From: Ooceraea biroi
Lineage: Eukaryota; Arthropoda; Insecta; Hymenoptera; Formicidae
NCBI RefSeq assembly: GCF_003672135.1
Contig: NC_039511.1
Span: forward strand, 10,442,464-10,506,463
Length of the DNA stretch: 64,000 nucleotides
Direction: 5' to 3'
Part shown: one piece after another, positions 27,301-37,435 of the stretch
Layout: every line of letters begins with the position of its first letter
Numbering within the stretch: position 1 is the stretch's first letter
Notes under the pieces: model-generated
The model's database searches: none
The model's input: only the letters and a program-made list of their open reading frames with translations
Told to the model about the DNA's origin: nothing
Program-made: the position numbers and the translations under genes

Positions 27301-28840
27301 GCTCTGCGAATCTCTCAAGATTTTTCAGCTTTCCCGGCTATTACAATACGACGTTTCTTTATCTGCACGACGATGCCGCGAATGTCAGAGCGCGGGCGAG
27401 AGGGTGGATTCCTCCGTCGCTCGCTTTCGCTAGAGATTGGTAGTTTTTCCCGGACTTTATTGGTAGCGCATTGCCGGGATGCACTGGCAGTTACCGGCGA
27501 GCGAGCGTTAATATTGACCGCTAGTTTTCGATAGCACCCATCGCAGGGTCGCGGAATTGGATTTATGATATACAGTGACGGAGGAGACGGACGATCGCAC
27601 GAGTATTTCGGATTAAATCCTGCGAGAACCCGCCTCGCGAGACGATCGTCTTCCTCGTTTACTTTCCGATGAACTCGATATCGGTATCGATATCGGTAAG
27701 AAGCGAGATCAAGTAGATTGTGCGATTCGGCAAAATTCTCGAATAAAAAGGAAGCGTAATTTTTTTCAACCTCTGATATTTTAGCTCGAGTTATTCTATT
27801 GTACCGCGAAAGGTTTACTTTACATTCCGGAATATTGAAGCAATTCCGAGAAAGTGAATTATCTCGTGGTCGTTGCAGTCTTCCACAATAAAAATTTCTG
27901 TCCGCGTAAGTTTCTACCAATGAAAACTGTTGCCAATATAAAAATCTCTATCATAATATAAACATTCGCGCAGCTATAAATTTGCGATTGTAATCTTCGT
28001 CCAATACTGGGATTCCTTTCGCAAATTCTGATCCGGACAAGATATTGCTCGTTTCATTTCAGGAAAGTCACTCCTTTCAATTTTCCGTCCATTACGCGAG
28101 TCCCGAATCACGATTTTCTCGAGAGGGGACGTTGTTCGTTAACATTCGGTTTAAAGAAACGCGTGTGGCGAGAGCTGCGTACAATCGCGCCGATGAAACT
28201 TACGCAAACGTGGTTTCCCGAAGGAAGACTTCAAGAGAGCCGCCGAATCGCGGAATTCTCGTCCACTACGAGTTTCGGCGAGGCAAGATGACCCTTCCTC
28301 CCTCGATTTCCCGCAGCGGGGAAATCGAGAGGAAACTGATTGGAGCTGTTAACGTAAATACGCGAATGGATGTACGCGATCGGAAATCGGGATTAGTGAA
28401 TTGGCTCACTGTTTCTCCCCTACATATCTTCCCTGTGGTAGACAGAGAAAGAAAGCTCCCCGCGTTTCCTCCCGTTCCCGCTTCTCATCGTTCTTCCCCC
28501 GAAAACCATTGTTTCGCCTTCTCGATCTCTGCCGCTCTATCTCGATATCTTGTTCGTTTCCTCCTTTCTCTCCGGCGCTTTTCCGCTTCACCACCGAACG
28601 AATTGAGCGCTCATACGCCGTTCGATCTTACATTTGGCCGGCAGTCTGGATTTCTGATTTGAGTGCTCGCAATTTTCGGGCGGGCGAATCCGCTTTATGC
28701 CGCTCTCGTCCGAGAGATTGTCGGTCTCTTTGTGAATTAACTGAACCTCTTTTGCTCGTAGTCGTGGCAATTTGCGCGGCCGCCTCTCGCCACCGCTTCT
28801 CCGCCAATTGGTGGAAAATTATTCCCGTATTAGCGTGAAC
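27301..28840. other. FOXO intron, GC-richer block with open frames, no gene called
   Basis: Two of the longer open frames in the window lie here: 27315-27920 (minus, 201 codons) and 28045-28662 (+, 205 codons). Both have competing frames on other strands or phases. I recognise no domain, signal peptide or membrane segment, and neither has a run of conserved-looking residues. Open length is explained by GC-rich composition. A 12-bp direct repeat of ATATCGGTATCG type occurs near 27677-27698. Confidence 0.45.
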
Positions 28841-28925
28841 ATCATTCTCTGCAAGAATTAGACGATAAGGATATAATACAATAATTATAAATTTTCACGA
28901 TCGATGCGATTATCGGCGTGCATGC

Positions 28926-28945
28926 ACAGCGATCGCGATCGCTGT
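28926..28945. repeat. Perfect 20-bp palindrome
   Basis: ACAGCGATCGCGATCGCTGT is its own reverse complement. It is built on two GCGATCGC-type cores. Confidence 0.9.
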
Positions 28946-29180
28946 AAAGACCGTGTACCGTGCCGTGTGCGTGTGCGCAAGTCTGCATTTACCGCAGGGA
29001 AGTTGAAGCAATAAAAGAAAAATGAAAGAAGGCATGATAACACGAAATATAAATAACATCCATTTTTTGCTTAATCAACGTAGGAGATTCCGTGCGCGAT
29101 AGAAAAAGAGATTGACGTCACTTCAAATTCAAGAAAAATCACAAAGCGAAAAGATGAAGGGCCCTCTCGGTGTAAAAGGG

Positions 29181-29202
29181 AAGTCTTGCCGTGCCAAGAC
29201 TT
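29181..29202 (+). other. Small hairpin, 8-bp perfect stem
   Basis: AAGTCTTG and CAAGACTT around the loop CCGTGC. Noted as structure only. Confidence 0.6.
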
Positions 29203-29510
29203 GTAACGGATCACCTTTACGTCAGCACGTGAGGCGAGTAGCTCAACTAAAGTGCACGCAGGTAGGTGGTTCGTGGGTGTGTGTATGTACGTGTGCGCAT
29301 ACGTGTTTCAGCAAGTGCACACTCGATCCCGCTTCGATCGTTCGGCAAATGCTTTTTACGAAATTGGGCTCGTCAATGGGATTGAATTAATGTAGACCGA
29401 GAGAGAAAGAGAGAGAGATACATGCGCGGATTGGTGGGATGGTCTTGTTGGCAGTCTTCTTGGATATGATCGGTTCTCGGTCACCATCTAATCACCTGAG
29501 ATCACAAAAG

Positions 29511-29525
29511 TCGTCGTCGTCGTCG
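29511..29525. repeat. Short (GTC)n run
   Basis: Five uninterrupted TCG/GTC units. Confidence 0.85.
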
Positions 29526-32500
29526 ATTGTAAAACAATGTCGCTTCTCTTTTGCGAGCTGCGCGTTCTACGCTTGCAATCGCTGCCAAACTTTCAATTGA
29601 TTGTTATTACTAAACATGGACGCGACCACTAAAGAATGACGATTCGTTAAATCGCGGAGTAAATCGAGCCAAATGAAATTGAAGAGCTCGGTGCAATAAT
29701 AATGTAGGTATCGCTCTACTTTAGAAAACATACAATCCAAACTTAATTTTTTGCTTTCAATTTCATTTCAATTTAATTTGCTTTCAGATTAATTTCATGA
29801 AATTATTTATATTAGATTATATTCTTAAGATAGATATAACGGACGTTAATTGACATTGATTTTAAGATTAATTGTTTAAAGAGTACAGTTTTGTCGAACA
29901 GATCTAATTCTAATGCTGCAATTATCGGCGTATGAATATATTATCGTTATCTCTCAAGCATTGTTATGAGATTTCTTTGCGGCGCAGTAGTGGTCATCAT
30001 ATAAGACATGCGCGCGGTCTTGGCATGCCTCTAAACCGCACTTTGGTAACTTCACGTCCTTTTTGATAAGGGCGACTTTCAGTAAACGAGATATGCTATG
30101 ACAAGATAAAAACCACGTCCGTAAAAATTGATGTAGGGCTCTGTTTCCTTCTACGATTACATGGCTATCTGTAATTGTTTGCTATCTATAATCGTTTCCT
30201 GTCACGCGCGGATTAGAAATCCTGTTATGACATTGCGGAGCGCAGTGAGTTATTTCACGTAATATGTCAAATAGCTGGAACCATTGTTTGATGGAATCAT
30301 TTTTCTCTAATAAATTGACGCTATTTGGGTACTTCGAATGCTGTATTTGAATACTTTCACGTAAAACACATAAGACACAAAAAATATTATTAAATATATA
30401 ATTTATATATCATTTACAGCCTGTAATATTCATATTATTTTGATCGTACATTGATGATAGTCTTTCCATTGTGCCCAGTTTTGTTTTTTGTAATTAGCAC
30501 TTTGCTTTAGGCTTACATTTATTAGATATGGAAAAGGACTCTATTTTTCTCTTAGTTACATTTCTAGTTGTTCTGTCTCTTTCCACACTTTTAATGGTAC
30601 GATGGAAATGACGCATGCAGATTGCGAACTGCGAATGCATGTTGAATCATCGAAGCTCGGCGATCGAGACAAATCGCTCGTTTCAGGCCGGACCTAATTC
30701 CTTTCCGTCCACGCGCGCATTAAGAATTAAAGCTTCCGTGCTTGTACTTGCCTAACGATCGTGATTTATTATTCAAGCCGTCTCTTTCCTTGGCCACCGC
30801 CGCCGATCATCATCGCAAATTCTCTGTGACGAGCGATGTGCTCGCTCGTTTCCGCGTTCCGCGTATTGGAAAGGCCATTTGCAATCTGTCGAAACTGGAA
30901 TGTAATTGATCGCCGGTAAGAATACCGTGTTCATTTCACAAGCGCATTGTGAAACGCGATATTATGCACGAACCAGAAGCGCGACGTGTCTTTTATCAGT
31001 AGCGAGTTTAGAGCTATATGTAAATCTTTATGTCTTAAGAGAGAGTTATCTTAAGAGGGAGTGTGTTCGATAGATGTAAATCAGTATATTCCTAATATCA
31101 GTATGCGCATCATTCGTTTGCTTTTACCCTTAGATGGGCTCGAGCATCGGGGAAATTCTTGTAGCTACTATTTATGAAATCGTAACCGGTATCTCTCGAG
31201 ACCGAGAGATAAGACGTTCTAAGGACAATTGTCAAAGTGATGGCATAAAGTTCGCGTTTAGTGCTAGCTCTTCGGGCTAGCATCGCTGCTGTTTGCCAGA
31301 CACCCCGCGTTCCATGTCGGCCTTCAAGACTCACAATTAATCGCGCCCGCTGGCGTTTTGCTGATTTCGGCGTTCCTTATCATGCGTATTCTGACCGACG
31401 ATGTGCCGACGAACGTTGCGCAAAGACGAGTATATGCGCTTCGTAAATTGCGCGTTATACAGCCCATTCGAGTGTGAGATAACCACTCGCCTCTTGCTCT
31501 CATCTCCATCGCGTTCCTTTCGCTCCTGGACGATGAGGGCTGTTTCCGCGCGGGTTTATAGGGATTTTGGACGAAAGTGCCAAGCTTTATCGGCGACCAA
31601 AAGTTACAGTCGGAACTTGAAGATGGAGCAAAGGTCACGGAGCTCGTTTCGTATTTTCTTGCCTCACGCGACTCTGCCGAGGTGATCTTTATCTCGAAAC
31701 TCGTCAGTCGATCAAATGTCTCTGCCCAAATGGTGCCCTGCTTGCGATACAAGCGCGAAATTTAATTAGACATTGTCGGAGATGATCGATGTTGAAATAT
31801 CCTTAGCTTCAGCCCCATATTATGCGTACAATTCTGATTAACGTCAAAAGATCATCGACTGGCTTTGCCAATCTTAGTTTTCCTGCTAGAGGTTCACTTA
31901 AAATAGAAAAGCCCCAATAATTCTTTTAGTTTAAAACTAAAATTAGTTCATAAAGAGACATTGTATCTCCCCCGAGATATTAGTCTTCTAAATCTAGTGT
32001 AATCCCTCGCGAAAGCGGCGGTTCGATGGAAAAATCAGAATAGTGGCGCCGAAAATGTCTTCATCTTCGGAGCGTAGCGCCGATAAAGACGGGCAGATGA
32101 TGGGGTTGTAAACTCCCGCCGTATAGCCCGCGACTGCACCACTGGAATGGCTGATCGCCCCATCGGAGGGAGAAAAAGTCTGCGCCCCTAGAGCACGCGA
32201 AACTGCCACGCTTGGGGATTGAAGGCGAAAGGAGCCCGGCGCTGGCGATCGTAAAGGCACCCCGTCGGCGTGATACTGTCCGAACCGCTTCTTAGACTTG
32301 TCGATAAATACTTTTGACTTCCCGGGTATCGCATAGTCTGACAAAGACAATCGATCAAGTTTGAGAGGACTATCACGGGCAGTAAAGATAGAACTACGCC
32401 AAATCGAGATAAAAATAACGTATGTATCTCGGATTTATATCGCGGAACTCATTCGCGACTGGCTAATTTCGGCGGATTTGTCAAAATCGAAAACCACCAT

Positions 32501-33421
32501 GGCAATCAGAACGAAGAGTACGTATCGGTGAAACTTTACGCTGATTTATACTGTTGGATATATCGTTCGGATCATAGTATTACCTATGTTATATCCCTAC
32601 AGCGTAAGCGCAACTTACATGCTAGATATCGTTGTCCATTGACGTTGGTTGCCTTTTTGCAGGTTGATATTGAAAGGGATGTATTGTGGGAGTGAACGCA
32701 GCGAACACGACGCATCGTGAAGACGAGCTATTTCTTTCGGGCAGTAAAGAATGCATTGCGTATTTACATCGCGTATATTTCCACGTTATAAATTTTCGGA
32801 CGTTAAAATACAATGATGCACCGGGTACATGTCAGCCGTCCAAGTAAATTGAACGTAACAGCCCGATGATAAATATCTCGTGATCGTATATATCGTTCGC
32901 TAAATTGTCGTAAAAATTTATGAAAAGATATTCATTATGCAAAATAATTTTTCAACCGACTATTTATTTGTAAACGAACAATCTGCAACTGTGTTTCAGA
33001 ACCGTGACTTTACAAAACGATAAAATGCCGTAGCGCGTATCCGCGAAAGTTCCTCTGGTGGTACTTCACATCGACTTCCGCCTGTCTCGTTCGCGATATA
33101 ATGGCCGTTTTAAGAAAAGCCATTTTTATTTATCGCACGCCATATCTACGTGCGTGCTCTCCGGATCTAAAAGCATCCTTCGGCGCGCAACCGTTTCGCC
33201 GGGTCTCGCATCGAGAGACGAAGACGAAAGGAAATTGTTATCGCTTCGCGACACGGATACTTTCGTATTAGGGTAGAAGCTTTTCGAAATTTTTCGGAAG
33301 ACCGGATTGCTACGCCCGTAGCCGATTCAATTTGCCTAATGAAGAAGGAGGGACGCCGAAGAACTATAAAGCGTGGCTTCTATGATTCACTCTTCGAATT
33401 GATTTTTTCGTACGATACTCT

Positions 33422-33456
33422 CCGTACTCTCGTACACATGTCATACGATAGTACGG
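33422..33456. other. Imperfect inverted repeat
   Basis: CCGTACT...CGTA pairs with TACG...AGTACGG: 12 paired positions with one internal mismatch and a 9-nt loop, about 430 nt upstream of the forkhead exon. Confidence 0.55.
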
Positions 33457-33888
33457 ATGTTATTTCGTCGTGAATATAGATAGAGGATATATCCTACCGA
33501 ACATGATAAATGCACCATGTAGTTTATACTGAATGGCGTTCGGATTTACAATGGTTTACAACAAATTTTGTATAATTTTATTTGGTTATAGATGCACTGT
33601 TCGAATAGTTTCGCGAATTGCTAATGCGCTTAAGTGTCGCAAATACATGTTTTCGAAACCTTTTCTCTATTATTACATTACATTCTACAAGATAAATTTT
33701 TCAATAATTACAATTTTTATCTTTATCATGAAATGATAAAATTGTTTAGAAAAGCGCAATTAACGAACTTGGCATTTAATTCGGGAACTTGATTCTATAA
33801 TGCACATTTCTTCAAAAAACGTCTTCTATTTTCTTGTATTGTCATTTTATTATACATATATGCATAATGTTATTCTTTCTGTTTGCAG

Positions 33889-34013
33889 AATTCTATTCGT
33901 CACAATCTGTCGCTACACAGCAGGTTCATGCGGGTGCAGAACGAGGGCACCGGTAAGAGTTCTTGGTGGATGATCAATCGCGATGCCAAGCCGGGGAAAT
34001 CCGCCCGTCGCAG
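33889..34013 (+). CDS. foxo: FOXO exon: forkhead recognition helix and wings
   Basis: The exon follows a pyrimidine-rich acceptor ending TTTGCAG (33888) and is followed by the donor GTAAGT at 34014. It reads in frame from its first base: NSIRHNLSLHSRFMRVQNEG, then TGKSSWWMINRDAKPGKSARR plus two bases of an Arg codon (125 nt, phase 2 end). NSIRHNLSLH is the DNA-contacting helix H3 of forkhead proteins, and TGKSSWWMIN with AKPGK is the wing region typical of FOXO. The preceding exon should end at the conserved GWK just before this point, and I did not find such a sequence upstream. This exon alone identifies a forkhead protein; the wing sequence favours class O. Confidence 0.97.
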
Positions 34014-37000
34014 GTAAGTTTGGATTGCCGATGATCTGTCTGCCTTTCGGTCTCTTGACTGTGAACCGCCGAAAATGCCCGTGTGCCGTGCTTGTGCAGG
34101 GCCACTACTATGGAGAGCACCGGAAGTCTAGAGAAGCGACGTGGACGCTCAAAGAAAATCGCTGAGGCCGTAAGGAACGGCGCGCTGATGCCCGAGTCTA
34201 CGTCCAGTCCCAGCAGCAGCGTCGGTGAAGGTTTGGACCTATTCCCGGACAGTCCTCGACCTGCCGCCGGATTCCAGCTCTCGTCCGATTTCCGGTACGT
34301 TACCGGGGTTTAATGCACTCGTATAATTGGAAGTAAAATATATGGAATTTGCAGAGTATACGGAAGATTTTAAAAGCGATTTTTACATATAATATGAAAG
34401 AGCGGTCTCTTTACATATCCACTTTTTTGTGAGCTATCTAGTTATAATAGGAATCGAATGGAATTAATTAAATGAGGTTTTCAACTTTGAGAGAACCCGA
34501 ACTTCGCCAATATTAGTGAAAGAAAGAAATGGCACGATTTGTAGATAAACATACGTACAGAAATTGAATGTGAATATGTACATACACACGTACATGTATT
34601 ATATGGGAAGGTCTGCGTTATGAATTTCAAAAGTTAAAAAGATATTAATTATGAATACATCTGTATGTATCAGAATAATGCATAGTATAAGGCGAAACGA
34701 AGTATTTCTCTTATTCAAGTCCTCGCGCATCGAGCAACGCTTCTTCCTGTGGCCGGTTGAGTCCCATCCTAGCAGTTTTCGGAGAACCAGACTGGACACC
34801 GACTTACGCGCCTTCCTACAGCCCGGACCAACAATTAGGTACATATTTAGCAGTAATCTCCTCCATTCTTTCTTTGCTACATCACTTTTATCTTGATGTT
34901 ATATTGGTTATTTTTAAGAATCATCGATGTTGTTTGTTCTTCTTTTTTTGCTGCATAATCGAGTATGCTTCCAGAAAGTTATAAATATTTGGCAGGATAT
35001 TAATAAACAGCGTCGCGTATACCGTACATCGTAAATTATTTATACAGCAATGTTTGTGACAGAACTTTATCATCCTACTCGCGGAATTAGTAGCAAAGCA
35101 AAATCAATCCTGCTTTCGATTTATTAACCCCTCTTGCTGGATACGCGATTAATACGTGGCGCGTTGTGCTCGACAGCAGATGCGATCCTAGCAGGCAACC
35201 TGGCGGAGACGATGAAACTAGAGCCCTACCAAATCTACCAGACATCACCGCCGGCCAACCATCAGCAGCAAACCGGTCCGCCGCCGCCTTACTACGAAGC
35301 GCAGTACCAGAGGAACAACGGCCTACACACCCCATCGTCCGCATCCTACGGCCTGCCACCTACCCCGCAGCCCGTCAATCAGCAGAGATGCCCGATCCAT
35401 GGTCTGCAACCGTGCGCCTGTCAGATGGTGAGTCCGAAATTTCTAGCGAATTTTTTGCGCGGGAACCCAGCGATCCAAATTCACTACAAAGGAGGACGTC
35501 GGCGTTTTTATGTTGCGCATGTTCGGCCTGGCAATGTTGCAAAATCAATAAGGATCGCGATATATATTTTACACATACGTGGTACCTCTCCTGCAAACAG
35601 AAAGACTGGCATCAAGCGGCGATATGCGTTACAGTAGATATCACGCGGTTTTGCTGAAATGATTAAATATAATTTAATGGAAGGATATTGTCGAATGGGA
35701 AATCTTTCCTTCGTGGAAATGCAACTCGCTATTTTCTACGATGCGCTCAGTATTTTTACTACGATGTTTTTGTTGACTTATGTGAAAAGATTTGCGGCCG
35801 TGCGGTGGAAGCTTATTTACATTTCATTACCGAAACTGGCTTAAAAAAGCATCATACGCTTATGGAATTGTATTGTTACGTATTTTCGATAACGGTACAA
35901 TTGCGAACGCACCGTTGTTGGACCATGCTTGTCGGACATCTACCTGCCGTATAATTGCTTAATTCTCGAGAAATTAAATTTTTATTATGACAAAGCGGTT
36001 GCTTCATTTACTTATATTAATTATTTTACCGTTATGAAATATGCACGTCACACTTTTCCAAAAAGCGGGCCAGAATTTCCATTTTACGAGATTCATTACA
36101 TTTCTAGTGAATTATAGCAGATATGAACTACAGTAAACACGAAAATCAATATTTATACCAATAAATTTGGCGCTAGTATATTTTACGGCGTAAACAGTCG
36201 CATGGGAATATACGTGCCATATAGTATATAAGTCAAAAATATTTGCACATAGTAAATTATGCGTATAGTAAATTATGTTAATCAATAACATGGCGATCAC
36301 TTTGGCCTTACCTTTATCACTCTGCTTCTCTTTTGCGAATATTCGATGATCAGAACCTGAGCCCCGTGTCCGGCATGTCTCCATCGTATCAGCAGAGCGA
36401 GCCCAGTCCCACGACGTTGGGTAACAATCAGCAACAGACTTTGCAGTACATGATTCAGACGCAACAGCGTCAACAGCAACAACAGCGTCAGCAGCAGCAA
36501 CAGCAGCAGCATCAACAGCAGCAGCAACCAACGCAGACTGGACCAGCTGGTCCCAGTCCGCCCAACACGCCAACACCGTGCCTCTCTACACCCAGTACCA
36601 TGATGGGTCAGTTGATGATGGGTACGCTCGATCATTCCGTCCTCCTTGATGACCTCAACATTAACATCGAGATGCAGGACAGCTACGACTCTAACGTCGA
36701 GGACGTAAGTCTGGCCATGTTTCGTCTACTACTACTGCCACAGCTATTTTCTCGTCTATTATTACGTCAACACGTTCACTAAAATTTTCTGAGATATTTT
36801 AATAAGTTTTATAGATTAGATTTGACTGTTTTATTAAATCTTTTTATTAACAATTTTTATATTACGTGAAATTTTATTTTTGCGTGAATCGTAATATAAA
36901 TAGAGCTTAAATGTGAAGTCTTAATCTTTTTCATCATAAGATCATATCAAGTCTTATTTTTTTTATTTTCGAAACTTTATACATATTTTCTAACATTATT

Positions 37001-37435
37001 TCGATAAACTTTTATTTCTCAAATTTAAATAACAATATATAAAAATATTGTATGCTTTAGCATACCTACATCTTCGCATGATAAACTCATGAAATCATAG
37101 AAAATCAAACAATTATTCCATAAAATAATTTTGTGACTTAAAAGATATTTGATAAGGATTGTTGCTGATCTTTCACAAAGATGCAATTCGACTATTGCAA
37201 ATTGCAGGAGCTCAAGCACGAGCTGTCGATGCTCGGCACGCTGGACTTCAACTTTCAGCAAGGCGTAATGGACACCATGCAGGTGAGCGACGGCAGTGTC
37301 GTCGGTCAGAACGGTGGCGTCGTGTCGCAGAATGCGGGCGTCGTCGTCGGCACGACGACAAGTAACGCGCCTGCAGGCGTCTACGTGAGCACGAATGCGG
37401 CGACTCCTGCCGCGACCCCTTCGTGGGTTCACTAG
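33889..37435 (+). CDS. foxo: FOXO forkhead transcription factor, 3' part (overview of six coding exons)
   Basis: Seen: joining 33889-34013, 34100-34294, 34720-34838, 35180-35427, 36354-36704 and 37208-37435 gives 1266 nt, exactly 422 codons including TAG. Every junction is GT-AG and phase-compatible (phases 2, 2, 1, 0, 0). In order, the partial protein shows forkhead helix 3 and wings (codons 1-42), an RRRATT AKT-type site (Thr45), a KRRGRSKK NLS (54-61), an RPRASS AKT-type site (Ser112) with the following Ser cluster and GRLSP, a Pro/Gln-rich region with polyQ (about 266-287), LLDDLNIN (326-333), and the ELKHELSMLGTLDFNF activation segment (347-362). Known of the family: FOXO is the nuclear effector of insulin/PI3K/AKT signalling. 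It binds GTAAACAA-type sites and is exported to the cytoplasm when phosphorylated. Odd: the N-terminus, first AKT site and first half of the forkhead were not found in the window. FOXO rather than another FOX class is firm because of the two AKT sites and the C-terminal TAD. Confidence 0.96.
34014..34099 (+). other. FOXO intron, 86 bp, phase 2
   Basis: A short intron from GTAAGTTT to CTTGTGCAG. It splits an Arg codon (AG|G) inside the second AKT-type motif RRRATT, so correct splicing here is needed to create the insulin-responsive site and the start of the NLS. No other element is seen in it. Confidence 0.93.
34100..34294 (+). CDS. foxo: FOXO exon: AKT site 2, nuclear localisation signal, Ser/Pro linker
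   Basis: 195 nt between CTTGTGCAG and GTACGTTA. The first base completes an Arg codon, then the exon reads ATTMESTGSLEKRRGRSKKI. It continues through AEAVRNGALMPESTSSPSSS and GEGLDLFPDSPRPAAGFQ, and ends at LSSDF plus CG of an Arg codon. With the previous exon it forms RRRATT, an RxRxxT AKT consensus. This position is serine in the fly and vertebrate FOXO proteins I know (RRRAAS or RRRAVS), so a threonine acceptor is unusual. KRRGRSKK is the basic NLS that AKT/14-3-3 masks in the family. LDLFPDSP and SSDFR lead into the third AKT site in the next exon. Confidence 0.96.
34295..34719 (+). other. FOXO intron, 425 bp, phase 2
   Basis: AT-rich intron from GTACGTTACC to TTCTCTTATTCAAG. It interrupts the first Arg codon of the third AKT-type site (R|PRASS). 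The acceptor has a TTTCTCTTATTC pyrimidine tract. No repeat or other gene is seen in it. Confidence 0.9.
34720..34838 (+). CDS. foxo: FOXO exon: AKT site 3 and serine cluster
   Basis: 119 nt. The first base completes Arg (CG|T), then PRASSNASSCGRLSPI, LAVFGEPDWTPTYAPSYSPD and QQL, ending in one base of the next codon before GTACAT. RPRASS matches RxRxxS, with the acceptor Ser at codon 112 of the visible protein. The Ser-rich NASS followed by GRLSPI is the conserved segment around the third FOXO AKT/CK1 phosphorylation region that controls nuclear export in the family. EPDWTPTY is a Trp-containing linker of unknown role. The donor G|GTACAT is weaker than the other FOXO donors here. Confidence 0.95.
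34839..35179 (+). other. FOXO intron, 341 bp, phase 1, with tandem CAGCAG acceptor
   Basis: Starts GTACATATTT and ends CTCGACAGCAG. The acceptor is a NAGNAG tandem (35174-35179). Use of the first AG (35176) would insert one Ala codon, GCA, giving QQL-A-D-A-I instead of QQL-D-A-I. The pyrimidine tract just upstream is weak. Confidence 0.88.
35180..35427 (+). CDS. foxo: FOXO exon: Pro/Gln/Tyr-rich linker
   Basis: 248 nt. Two bases complete Asp (G|AT), then AILAGNLAETMKLEPYQIYQ, TSPPANHQQQTGPPPPYYEA, QYQRNNGLHTPSSASYGLPP and TPQPVNQQRCPIHGLQPCAC, ending QM before the strong donor GTGAGT at 35428. The reading frame stays open past the donor to 35637, but the sequence after 35427 loses the low-complexity Pro/Gln character and ends at a stop, as expected for intron. 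Low-complexity Pro, Gln and Tyr suggest a disordered activation or linker region. The Cys-containing end (CPIHGLQPCACQM) is distinctive and could be a short conserved motif; its role is unknown to me. Confidence 0.93.
35428..36353 (+). other. FOXO intron, 926 bp, phase 0
   Basis: From GTGAGTCC to TTCGATGATCAG. Mostly AT-rich. A few short open frames run through it, the longest being read-through of the preceding exon to 35637; none looks like a protein I know. No repeat is seen. Confidence 0.9.
36354..36704 (+). CDS. foxo: FOXO exon: polyglutamine tract and KIX-binding-type acidic motif
   Basis: 351 nt, exactly 117 codons, phase 0 at both ends, donor GAC|GTAAGT. It starts NLSPVSGMSPSYQQSEPSPT, passes through QTQQ and an interrupted polyQ (Q5-R-Q7-H-Q5, encoded about 36462-36527 by mixed CAA/CAG), then a Pro/Thr stretch (PSPPNTPTPCLSTPSTMMGQ). 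It ends LLDDLNINIEMQ and DSYDSNVED. LLDDLNIN corresponds to the conserved LDDLNLN box of FOXO proteins, which in vertebrates contacts CBP/p300 and the forkhead domain. The mixed CAA/CAG coding suggests a fairly stable repeat that could still vary between individuals. Confidence 0.96.
36705..37207 (+). other. FOXO intron, 503 bp, phase 0, with two candidate acceptors
   Basis: From GTAAGTCT to AAATTGCAG (37207). A second acceptor, CTTTCACAAAG at 37180, lies 27 nt earlier in the same frame and has the better pyrimidine tract. Using it would add MQFDYCKLQ before ELKHELS. I chose 37208 because VED-ELKHELSMLGTLDFNF then aligns without a gap to the vertebrate FOXO TAD (ESIIRSEL...LDFNF type). The rest of the intron is AT-rich. 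Confidence 0.85.
37208..37435 (+). CDS. foxo: FOXO terminal coding exon: transactivation segment and first stop codon
   Basis: 75 codons plus TAG (37433-37435). It begins ELKHELSMLGTLDFNF, the C-terminal FOXO activation motif, then QQGVMDTMQVSDG, a Val/Gly/Asn-rich segment (GQNGGVVSQNAGVVVGTTTS) and the end PAATPSWVH. SWVH just before the stop resembles the SWVPG C-terminus of vertebrate FOXO, which supports this stop as a genuine end for at least one isoform. Odd: a consensus donor CAG|GTGAGC lies inside the exon at 37283, and the frame stays open after TAG (see the extension entry). Confidence 0.93.
   Translation, partial: ELKHELSMLGTLDFNFQQGVMDTMQVSDGSVVGQNGGVVSQNAGVVVGTTTSNAPAGVYVSTNAATPAATPSWVH

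Larger units (their letters stand above)
28841..33888. other. FOXO intron, last segment before the forkhead exon
   Basis: Mixed composition. Contains a 20-bp palindrome (28926-28945), a short GA run (29401-29420), a (GTC)n run (29511-29525), hairpins at 29181-29202 and 33422-33456, and AT-rich DNA before the acceptor. I looked for a sequence ending in GWK with a donor (the expected preceding FOXO exon) and found none here or anywhere upstream. Confidence 0.55.

Noticed and set aside
28045..28662. 205-codon open frame on +, and the 201-codon frame at 27315-27920 on minus.
   Set aside because: GC-rich intronic block with competing frames. No recognised domain, signal peptide or conserved motif. 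They lie inside the FOXO intron.
35428..35637. Continuation of the FOXO exon frame into the intron (70 further codons).
   Set aside because: Follows a strong GTGAGT donor, loses FOXO-like composition and ends at a stop. The next FOXO exon fits phase 0 without it.
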